Source: Paracoccaceae bacterium (GTDB lineage: Bacteria > Pseudomonadota > Alphaproteobacteria > Rhodobacterales > Rhodobacteraceae). From it: a stretch of DNA of 15,954 nt. The position numbers and the translations under genes were made by a program. The notes beneath the pieces were generated by a model. That model saw only the letters and a program-made list of their open reading frames with translations. It ran no database searches and was not told the origin of the DNA. The stretch is from assembly GCA_026982255.1 (NCBI GenBank), contig JALSHL010000184.1, positions 1 through 15,954 on the forward strand. Direction: 5' to 3'. Of the stretch, positions 1 through 6,900 are shown one piece after another; within the stretch, counting starts at the first letter, position 1, and each line of letters starts with the position of its first letter.

Positions 1-581
1 AACCGCTCAGACCATTGCGCAAAGCTTTTTTTCTGAACGAACGCAGGGCTTCGTCGAAACGAATGTCCTTGCTCAGGCGGCGGGATAATCATTGAAAGAC
101 AATAGTGCACTTTGAAAGATGGATGCCGTGAGCACGCGCGCCAGTCCAAAAGCGAGTTGCCGCGCAATTGTGCTCGTAGGGAGTTATCCATGAATGCCTC
201 CCATAGTTCCTGTTCTACAGCCTGGCGTCTGGCAAACAGCTCGTGGTCGGCAATATAGGCATCCGAGGTTTGTGGTAGTTTTGCAATGTCCTGCTTTAAG
301 GCTTCAATTTTTGCGTAGGTCGTGGACCAGTTTTTTCGAAGTTCGTCTTCAGTGTCGGGATCCAAATCGTTTTGTAGGGAGTCGTCCAGATCAGCTTTAT
401 GCCGGATTGCTTTGGCTAACTTTGACGATAGCGTTCGGCGTTGATTGATGACGGGAGCCGGATTCTCGATAGGTTTTGACCAAATTTCCTGACCGGTCCA
501 TTGGTCCCGAAACATGAGTCGGCCTGTTCGCTCAAACACCTCGAACAGCGAGTAGTATGATGTAACGTCGAATTGCAGCAA
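1..581 (-). CDS. Unrecognised island protein, C-terminus cut by window edge
   Basis: A reading frame without stops runs from about 620 to the left edge and looks coding: mixed hydrophilic composition, Trp/Phe/Tyr-rich clusters and no low-complexity stretches. The N-terminal part contains TGRLMFRDQWTGQEIW. A charged, probably helical middle follows, then SRHPSFKVHYCLSMIIPPPE and RRSPAFVQKKSFAQW. I do not recognise a family and assign no function. The start is uncertain. I chose TTG at 579-581 because GGAGG (586-590) lies just upstream, although only 4 nt away; CTG at 576-578 would have a 7-nt spacing. The first ATG is at 513-515 and would drop the Tyr/Phe-rich segment before it. The gene follows the integrase in the same direction, about 120 bp away, and is probably element cargo or an element regulatory or structural gene. 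Confidence 0.6.
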   Translation of the reverse strand, partial: MLQFDVTSYYSLFEVFERTGRLMFRDQWTGQEIWSKPIENPAPVINQRRTLSSKLAKAIRHKADLDDSLQNDLDPDTEDELRKNWSTTYAKIEALKQDIAKLPQTSDAYIADHELFARRQAVEQELWEAFMDNSLRAQLRGNSLLDWRACSRHPSFKVHYCLSMIIPPPEQGHSFRRSPAFVQKKSFAQWSER

Positions 582-621
582 AACGCCTCCGAGGTGAACG
601 TCTGACAAGCGGCCAGCGCGC

Positions 622-682
622 TTTATATAGTATATAGCCCCCTATATAGGGAACGGTATATACGAGAGCCCCCTTTTATATA
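622..682. promoter_or_regulatory. A+T-rich control region with 31-bp-spaced repeats and a palindrome
   Basis: This lies between the integrase stop and the partial left-hand gene. AGCCCCCT occurs at 636-643 and again at 667-674, 31 bp apart (about three helical turns). Each copy has a TATATA-type run next to it. Between them sits the perfect 12-bp palindrome CCCTATATAGGG (640-651). The arrangement fits a regulator-bound promoter for the leftward gene, since TATA-like hexamers face that way, but neither the protein nor the promoter can be named from sequence alone. Confidence 0.4.
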
Positions 683-704
683 ATGATCGGTCGTGTCGCC
701 TGAA

Positions 705-1892
705 TTAGCTGACGACGCGCAACGGTAGCCTTTTGACTTTGTTCCTGCGAATTGATCCGGCCAGACGGGATGCGATGAATTCAGCATTCTGTCTTACATC
801 TTCGTCGTCGAGATGGGCGTACCGAAGCGTCGTTTGTAAATTTCGGTGTCCCATGATCTCTTTGAGCTTGAACGGGTCAACGTTCCCGCGCATTGCCGCC
901 GATGCATATGTGTGCCGGAGATCGTGAATCCTTACATCTTCCAGGCCGGCTTGCGTTCGTATTCGGTTCCAGGCTTTCTGGAGGTTAACCATCGGGCGAT
1001 TTGGGTATCTGCCTTGAATTACGTACGGGTTATTTTCGTGACGCGGTAGCTCCATCAAAATTTCATATGCGTCACTCGGAAGAGGCACCCGCCTTTTTCC
1101 GGTTTTACTGTCTGGTAGTTCCAAGTGATGCTGGGTCACGTAATCCCAGCGAAGCGTCAGAATCTCGCTGAGGCGGCATCCGGTCAAAATCAGTAGCTGG
1201 ATGGCTGAAACCGTGTAGATGGACTCTGTGCCGCCTTCCAGACTCTCTGAGAGCACTTCTCCAAGACGTATGAGCTCGTTATCGCGCAAATATCGCTTCT
1301 TTTCTTCCTCGCGGAATTTTTTGATTCGGCGGGCCGGGTTGGTGCCGTCGCGGCGTAGCCCCCAATCTTCGGCCAGATTAAACATTTTTGATAGGACGCT
1401 CAGGGCACGATTTGCCTGATATGGGGTCTCGCGTAGAGAATAATGAAGGTTGACTATATCGGCGCGCCTAATGTCGGCAACTTTGCGCGGGCCAAGGCAG
1501 GGTTTGATGCAACGTCGAACGATACTTCCGTAGTCTCGGGCGGTCACGGGTTTGCAATGCTCTGCAACATACTCGAACAAGAACCGATCGCAGAGGGCGG
1601 AGACAGTTGGTGCTTTCAATCTCGATTGCCTCTCTTCGGACGGATCCCCGCCCTTTGCAACTTCTCCAAGGAGTTTTCGCGCTTCGTTTCGCGCTTCAAT
1701 GGCGGTGAGTATACCGTGTTGCCCGATAGTGCGCCGCCTCGTTCTCCCGCTGGAGCGATATTGCACAAGGTATGTCTTTCGCCCGGACGGGTAGACCCGA
1801 ACCCCAAAGCCGGAAATCTCCCGGTCCCAAACGAGGTACTCTTTCTCTCGCAATTCCAGTCCTTCAACAGAGCGTTTGGTCAGTTTGAACAT
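705..1892 (-). CDS. int: Tyrosine recombinase / P4-type phage integrase
   Basis: This enzyme catalyses site-specific integration and excision of the element by cutting DNA through a phosphotyrosine intermediate. The protein has 395 residues, normal for P4-like integrases. Residues 1-85 resemble the N-terminal arm-binding domain (DUF4102), about 95-200 the core-binding SAM-like domain, and 205-380 the catalytic domain. The full catalytic set is visible: Arg240 in LTGCRLSE, Lys263 in SKTGKRR, His323 and Arg326 in HDLRHTYA, His349 in MGHR and the nucleophile Tyr358 in TLRYAHLD. The ATG start is supported by GGAG 8 nt upstream. The gene points away from the adjacent tRNA-Lys fragment and into the element. 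An inverted repeat directly upstream could serve autoregulation or excisionase binding. The enzyme appears intact. Confidence 0.95.
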   Translation of the reverse strand: MFKLTKRSVEGLELREKEYLVWDREISGFGVRVYPSGRKTYLVQYRSSGRTRRRTIGQHGILTAIEARNEARKLLGEVAKGGDPSEERQSRLKAPTVSALCDRFLFEYVAEHCKPVTARDYGSIVRRCIKPCLGPRKVADIRRADIVNLHYSLRETPYQANRALSVLSKMFNLAEDWGLRRDGTNPARRIKKFREEEKKRYLRDNELIRLGEVLSESLEGGTESIYTVSAIQLLILTGCRLSEILTLRWDYVTQHHLELPDSKTGKRRVPLPSDAYEILMELPRHENNPYVIQGRYPNRPMVNLQKAWNRIRTQAGLEDVRIHDLRHTYASAAMRGNVDPFKLKEIMGHRNLQTTLRYAHLDDEDVRQNAEFIASRLAGSIRRNKVKRLPLRVVS

Positions 1893-1916
1893 AGCGTGAA
1901 CTCCGGTTTATGCGTT

Positions 1917-1943
1917 CTGCTTCCGGAAGCACTACGGAAGCAG
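1917..1943. repeat. Inverted repeat upstream of the integrase
   Basis: CTGCTTCCG (1917-1925) is matched by CGGAAGCAG (1935-1943), a perfect 9-bp inverted repeat with a 9-nt spacer. It overlaps the 12-bp palindrome GCTTCCGGAAGC (1919-1930). It sits 25 bp before the integrase start codon, where an operator or an excisionase site would be expected. On the RNA it could also form a hairpin in the integrase leader. Confidence 0.5.
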
Positions 1944-1987
1944 TGTGAGGCGTTTTACGGAGTAACTCATGAATCTACAGCGTAACC

Positions 1988-2014
1988 ATAGTCAAGAAAA
2001 ATCGTTTATAGTCA
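1988..2014. repeat. Direct repeat ATAGTCA, possible integrase arm-type sites
   Basis: ATAGTCA occurs at 1988-1994 and 2008-2014, exactly 20 bp apart, so both copies lie on the same DNA face. They sit between the integrase gene and the tRNA-Lys fragment that marks the crossover region. Known: DUF4102-type integrases bind short direct repeats flanking the core. Assigning that role here is inference; the motif is only 7 bp and the other arm is outside the window. Confidence 0.35.
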
Positions 2015-2072
2015 TGCATTTATGTGTGGATGGCGGAGTTTGGCATAATGTGGAGAAACCCGCAATTTATAC

Positions 2073-2117
2073 CTTTTAATCAGTAGGTCCCGGGTTCGGA
2101 TCCCGGCCGGCTCACCA
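2073..2117 (+). pseudogene. 3' fragment of tRNA-Lys(UUU): attachment-site remnant
   Basis: The sequence matches tRNA positions 32-76: anticodon loop CTTTTAA (anticodon TTT at 2075-2077), 3' anticodon stem TCAGT, variable loop AGGTC, T stem CCGGG/CCCGG, acceptor strand CCGGCTC, discriminator A and encoded CCA. The bases upstream do not supply the 5' anticodon stem, the D arm or the acceptor strand GAGCCGG, so no functional tRNA can be made. A fragment beginning precisely in the anticodon loop beside an integrase is typical of the duplicated end of a tRNA-integrated element. The T loop reads TTCGGAT, with G where A58 is nearly invariant. Confidence 0.85.
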
Positions 2118-2142
2118 CTTTTTCTTTTGTTGGATGGTATGT

Positions 2143-2892
2143 TTATGGCGCGGACGTGTCCAGAAAGCAGTCGGCGCGGCCGTCTTTACGCAGGGTAGAG
2201 GCGCCCACGGCTATGCTGCTGGCGCGGCGGCGTTGTGTGGCGCTCAGGCGGTCGGCGTTGCGGGTGCGCGGGGCGGGCAGGACGAGGGCCAGTTTGGCAG
2301 CGTCTCCGAGGCGCAGGTTGCTGGCGGATGTGCCGAAATACCGGCGCGAGGCTGCGGCCACTCCGAAGACGCCGGAGTCGAATTCGGCAATGTTCAGATA
2401 TACTTCGAGAATGCGGCGTTTGGGCCAGAGGGCCTCGATCATCACGGTGAAGCCGGCCTCCAGCCCCTTGCGGAGCCAGCTACGCCCGGGCCACAGGAAC
2501 AGGTTTTTCGCGACCTGTTGCGAGATGGTCGAGGCACCGCGACCGGAACCCTCGTTGATCGCGGCTTCGATGGCGGCGTAATCGAATCCGTTGTGCAGGC
2601 AGAAATTCGCATCCTCGGCGGCGACGACGGCCAGCGGGATGTTGGGGGACATGTCCCCGATATCCATCCAGACATAGCTGAGGCGGTTCAGCCTTTGCGA
2701 TTCTGAATACATCAGGAAAGTCGCGGGCGGATTTACAAAGCGGAAAAAACCGACCCACAGCACCACGATCAGAAAAACGGCGAGCAGGGATTTGGCGTAA
2801 ACGCGGAGAGCCGTCCGCAGAACACGCCTGCCAAACCCTTGTCTGGCGGACTGTTTGGCAGGCTTTTTGCGTCGCTGCGCGGGGGGCGCCAT
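2143..2892 (-). CDS. mtgA: Monofunctional peptidoglycan glycosyltransferase MtgA
   Basis: The enzyme polymerises lipid II into glycan strands at the periplasmic face of the inner membrane, without transpeptidase activity. The protein has 249 residues, near the usual length. A basic N-terminus (1-33) precedes one membrane anchor (about 35-53). The glycosyltransferase family 51 domain follows, with the catalytic motif EDANFCLHNGFD (Glu93), then STISQQVAKNLFL (121-133) and KRRILEVYLNIAEF (158-171). Together these are diagnostic for the family. The ATG lies 3 nt after the stop of the upstream Hint gene and has only a weak ribosome binding site, so translational coupling is likely. The gene ends 25 bp from the tRNA-Lys fragment, so it is the first core gene beyond the island. 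UppP, encoded further on, acts on the lipid carrier released by this reaction. Confidence 0.95.
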   Translation of the reverse strand: MAPPAQRRKKPAKQSARQGFGRRVLRTALRVYAKSLLAVFLIVVLWVGFFRFVNPPATFLMYSESQRLNRLSYVWMDIGDMSPNIPLAVVAAEDANFCLHNGFDYAAIEAAINEGSGRGASTISQQVAKNLFLWPGRSWLRKGLEAGFTVMIEALWPKRRILEVYLNIAEFDSGVFGVAAASRRYFGTSASNLRLGDAAKLALVLPAPRTRNADRLSATQRRRASSIAVGASTLRKDGRADCFLDTSAP

Positions 2893-2895
2893 TGG

Positions 2896-3819
2896 CTAGC
2901 GTCCGGGTCGACCTTCGGCGAGAAGCCGGGCCTCGGCCGATTTGAGCGGCAGGCGCGCCGGTGCCCAGATTTCCGACGGGGCGGATGTTTCCAGTTGGGG
3001 GAAGATATCCAGCAGCTCCGTATGGATGGCCCGGTCGGCTTCCAGCAGATATTCGCCGGGTTGATAGCTCTCGCTGGGGGCATTTTCCGCAAACAGGATT
3101 TCATGGTTGTCGAACAGAAGATGGAAGTATTCGACTTGCGGGCGGGCGCTTACATAAATCGTATCGCCGTTACACAGGTGTTTGGCGGCGGCCAGCACTT
3201 CGGGTTCGCCAAAATAGACTTCGGCACGCCAGTCGCGCAGCAGCATCCGGTGTTGGGGCGAGACAAGAATATCCCGGTCATTTCCAAGCGCACCTTTGGA
3301 GATGCAGACCGGCGCGTGTTTTCCGGTGCCGTCGACAGTTCTGCGTCCGATCCAGCGCAACGGCTGTGGTCCGTGGTCCAGAGTTTCCACCATGTCGCCG
3401 ACTTGCAGGTTTTCAACAGGTACGTCGCCTTGTGGAGTGCGGATACGGGTGCCGGCGACAAAGCAGGGCGGGGAGAGGACCCCGACCGCGATCTGGGTAC
3501 TGGTGTTTACGAATGTGGTCGCGGTGATTGTGCCGTTGACCAGAACAGACCCGTCGGTGGGGGTGAAATACTCGATTCCCGCCGTGGTGTAGAATGTAAC
3601 GCCTGTTATTGTGACGCCATTGATGGTTATCGTATCTCCGACCCACACGGCCGTAATCAGGCTGCCATTTATGCTATCGCCGTTGCCGGTTCCAATAAAT
3701 CCGTCGTCATTGTTGTCGATGAATGTAAAGACGTTGACGGTTACAGCATAAGGAAGCGGGTAAGCTCCGGTGTTTCCCGGATCGAACAGATAAAACTGGT
3801 CTGTATAGCTGGTCGGCAT
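2896..3819 (-). CDS. Hint-domain (hedgehog/intein-type) protein
   Basis: The protein has 307 residues. Residues 1-117 are rich in Asn, Thr, Gly and Val, with an acidic DNNDDGF segment (35-41) that could bind calcium; no family is recognised there. A Hint_2-type domain begins at Cys119 (PPCFVAGTRI) and continues through VPVENLQVGDMVET. It has the block-B-like SPQHRMLL (His190) and VEYFHLLFDNHEIL (229-242). Known: such domains are common in Rhodobacteraceae and may self-cleave after an N-to-S acyl shift at the cysteine. No obvious C-terminal His-Asn-Cys/Ser/Thr splice junction is seen, so cleavage at Cys119 is more likely than splicing. There is no signal peptide; export, if any, would use another route. 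The start has no clear ribosome binding site. The gene is transcribed with mtgA, 3 nt downstream. Confidence 0.85.
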   Translation of the reverse strand: MPTSYTDQFYLFDPGNTGAYPLPYAVTVNVFTFIDNNDDGFIGTGNGDSINGSLITAVWVGDTITINGVTITGVTFYTTAGIEYFTPTDGSVLVNGTITATTFVNTSTQIAVGVLSPPCFVAGTRIRTPQGDVPVENLQVGDMVETLDHGPQPLRWIGRRTVDGTGKHAPVCISKGALGNDRDILVSPQHRMLLRDWRAEVYFGEPEVLAAAKHLCNGDTIYVSARPQVEYFHLLFDNHEILFAENAPSESYQPGEYLLEADRAIHTELLDIFPQLETSAPSEIWAPARLPLKSAEARLLAEGRPGR

Positions 3820-3878
3820 GTGAACTTTCGCGGAATCTTGCAGGAATTGCTGCAGGATAACAGCTAATTCCTATCGGG

Positions 3879-3925
3879 AAAACCCGGAAATCGGTCCGGG
3901 GCGGGCGGAGGGGTGCCCTCCGCCC
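3879..3925 (-). terminator. Tandem hairpin terminator after gltB
   Basis: Six bases past the gltB stop there is a perfect 10-bp stem, GGGCGGAGGG/CCCTCCGCCC (3903-3925), with a 3-nt loop. A second stem, CCCGGA/TCCGGG (3883-3900), follows in the direction of transcription, and the minus strand then reads TTTT (3879-3882). The U run is short, so efficiency is uncertain. The position between gltB and the Hint gene fits separation of two transcription units. Confidence 0.65.
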
Positions 3926-3930
3926 GGCCG

Positions 3931-6900
3931 TCAGGCGCTTTTCTCGTGAATGTTGTCATTCAGCGGATGCGGAATGCGCGAGAGCATTTCCTTCGGGCAG
4001 AGCTGCTTGAAATGCGGCAGCATCTCGTCCCAGCGGCGCAGGATGTCGATGCCCTTGGCGCTGCGGGTTTCCTTGACGTGCTGTTCGATCAGGTCTTTCA
4101 ACTGTGCCTCCCAGTAACGGGACTGCACCGGCTGGATGGTGACCGTTTCGTCGTTGACCCGTGTTTCCGCCTCGTTGTCCGGATCGAAAATATAGGCCAT
4201 GCCGCCGGTCATCCCCGCGCCGAAGTTGTCGCCGATGGAGCCGAGGATCACTGCCACGCCGCCGGTCATGTATTCGCAACCGTTGGAGCCGCAGCCCTCG
4301 ACCACCACTTCGGCACCCGAGTTGCGCACGCAGAAGCGTTCACCGGCGCGGCCGTTGGCGAACAGCTTGCCGTCGGTGGCGCCGTAAAGCACCGTGTTGC
4401 CGATGATGGTGTTTTCCTCGGCTACCAGCGGGCATTCAAGGCGGGGACGCACGGTGATTACACCGCCCGACAGACCCTTGCCAACGTAGTCGTTGGCATC
4501 GCCCGAGACCTCGATTTTCAGACCCGGCGCGGCGAAGGCACCGAGGGACTGGCCGGCCGAGCCGGTCAGCTTGATGGTCAGGTGATCCGGCTGTAGCGAA
4601 TTGCGCATACCGAAACGCTGGACGATATGACTGGAAACGCGGGTGCCGACCGTGCGGTGCGTGTTCTGCACCGTGTAGGACAGCTGCATTTTCTCGCCTT
4701 CCTTGAAGAAGGGTTGCGCGTCCTCGACAATCTGGGCGTCGAGGGTGTCGGGCACGGACTGGCGCGGTTTCGAACGGTCATACTCGATCTCTCCGGCCTC
4801 GCTGACCGAGATCAGCAGCGGGTTGAGGTCGAGGTCGTCCAGATGGGCCGCACCGCGGGAAACCTGTGTCAGCAGGTCGGCGCGACCGATCACCTCGTCT
4901 AGCGAGCGTGCGCCGATGGAGGCGAGAATCTCGCGCACTTCCTGTGCGTAGAAGGTAATCAGGTTGACGACCTTGTCCGCCGTGCCGGTGAATTTCTTGC
5001 GCAGGCGTTCGTCCTGCACGCAGACGCCGACGGGGCAGGTGTTGGACTGGCACTGGCGCACCATGATGCAGCCCATGGCGATCAGGGCGGCGGTGCCGAT
5101 GCCGAATTCCTCGGCTCCCATCATCGCGGCGATGACGATGTCGCGGCCCGTGCGCAACCCGCCGTCGGTACGCATGGTGACGCGGTCGCGCAGGTTGTTC
5201 ATGGCCAGCACCTGATGTGCCTCGGTCAGGCCCATTTCCCACGGCAGGCCTGCGAATTTGATCGAGGTGGCGGGGCTGGCGCCCGTGCCGCCGTTGTGAC
5301 CGGAAATCAGGATCACGTCGGCCTTGGCCTTGGCCACACCGGCGGCAATCGTGCCGACGCCCGAGGAGGCGACCAGCTTCACGCAGACCTTGGCGCGCGG
5401 GTTGATCTGCTTGAGGTCATAGATCAGTTGCGCCAGATCCTCGATGGAATAGATGTCGTGGTGCGGCGGCGGCGAGATCAGCGTCACGCCGGGGGTGGAG
5501 TGGCGCAGACGGGCGATCAGTTCTGTCACCTTGATGCCGGGCAACTGGCCGCCCTCGCCGGGTTTGGCGCCTTGCGCTACCTTGATTTCCAGTTCCTCGC
5601 ACTGGTTCAGGTATTCGGCGGTCACACCGAAACGCCCCGAGGCTACCTGCTTGATCTTGGCCGACGGGTTGTCGCCGTTGGGCTCGGGATGGAAATGCGC
5701 CGGATCCTCGCCGCCCTCGCCGGAATCGGATTTGGCGCCGATACGGTTCATGGCGATGTTGAGGGTTTTGTGCGCCTCGGGCGATAGCGCGCCGAGACTC
5801 ATGCCCGGGGTCACGAAACGCTTGCGGATGGAAGTGATGCTTTCGACCTCTTCCAGCGGAACCGGTTCCAGCCCCTGTTTGAAGTCAAGCAGGTCGCGCA
5901 GGTGGATCGGCGGGCGGGACTGCATTTCGGCCGAATACTGTTGCCAGAGCTTGAACGAGCCCTGATCGCAGGCCGACTGCATCAGGTGCATGGAGCGCGC
6001 CCCCCATGCGTGGGGTTCGCCATTGGCGCGGGCCTTGTAGAAACCGCCGATCGGGAGGATGTCCGTGCGGGTGCGCCAGCCTTTGGCGTGAATCTCGCTT
6101 ATCTTGCGCTCGATTCCACTGATGCCGATGCCGGAAATACGGCTGTGCATACCGGGGAAATACTCGGCCACCAGCGAACGGGAGAGGCCGACAGCCTCGA
6201 AATTCAAACCGCCGCGATAGGAGGAGATAACCGAGATGCCCATCTTCGACATGATTTTCAGCAAGCCCTGGTTGATGGCCTCGCGGTAGCGGTCCTTGGC
6301 CTCGTCCAGCGACATGTCGAGCAAGCCGCGCTCGATCCGGTCGGCCAGCGAGTCCAGCGCCAGATAGGCGTTGACGGTCGAGGCTCCGGCGCCGATCAGC
6401 ACGGCGAAATAATGCGGGTCGATACATTCGGCCGAACGCACGTTCAGCGAGGTAAAGGTGCGCAGACCCTTTTGCACCAGCCAGCTATGCACGGCCGAGG
6501 TGGCCAGGATCATCGGCATCGGCACTTTTTCCTCGTTCTGGTGTGAATCTGTCAGAACGATGTGGGCGATACCGGCGCGCACGGCCTCTTCGGCCTCGGT
6601 CTGGATGCGGTCCAGTTCTTCCTGCAGGCTGCCGCCGACGGGGAAGGTGCAGTCGATGGTGATGGCACTGTCGCCGAAGTATTTCATCATCGCGGCGAAG
6701 CGACCGTTGGAGACGAACGGGCTGTCCAGCGTCAGGATCTCGGTTTGCGAGCTGTCCTGATCCAGCACGTTTTTCAGGTTGCCGAAACGGGTTTTCAGGC
6801 TCATCACGCGGAATTCGCGCAAGGAGTCGATCGGCGGGTTGGTTACCTGGCTGAAGTTCTGGCGGAAATAGTGGCTGAGTGGGCGGTAGCGTTCGGAGAG

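Larger units (their letters stand above)
1..2117. mobile_element. Right end of an integrated genomic island or prophage in tRNA-Lys (partial)
   Basis: Seen: a tyrosine integrase lies about 180 bp from a 45-nt fragment of a tRNA-Lys gene that begins exactly in the anticodon loop and ends at CCA. The segment to its left is visibly more A+T-rich than the core genes to its right. Known: P4-type integrases recombine at tRNA genes and leave a duplicated 3' tRNA portion at the far end. Inference: the element extends leftwards beyond position 1, its right boundary is the tRNA fragment, and the intact tRNA-Lys(UUU) lies at its left end on the plus strand. Only the integrase, one partial cargo gene and the intervening control regions are visible, so prophage, integrative conjugative element and simple island cannot be told apart. 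Confidence 0.75.

Noticed and set aside
1443..1985. 180-codon plus-strand frame across the integrase
   Set aside because: It lies antisense to the clear integrase with all catalytic residues, resembles no known protein and has no convincing ribosome binding site.
1981..2117. Possibility of a complete tRNA-Lys at the island edge
   Set aside because: Upstream of the anticodon loop there is no CTGA-type stem, D arm or GAGCCGG acceptor strand, so the gene is truncated.
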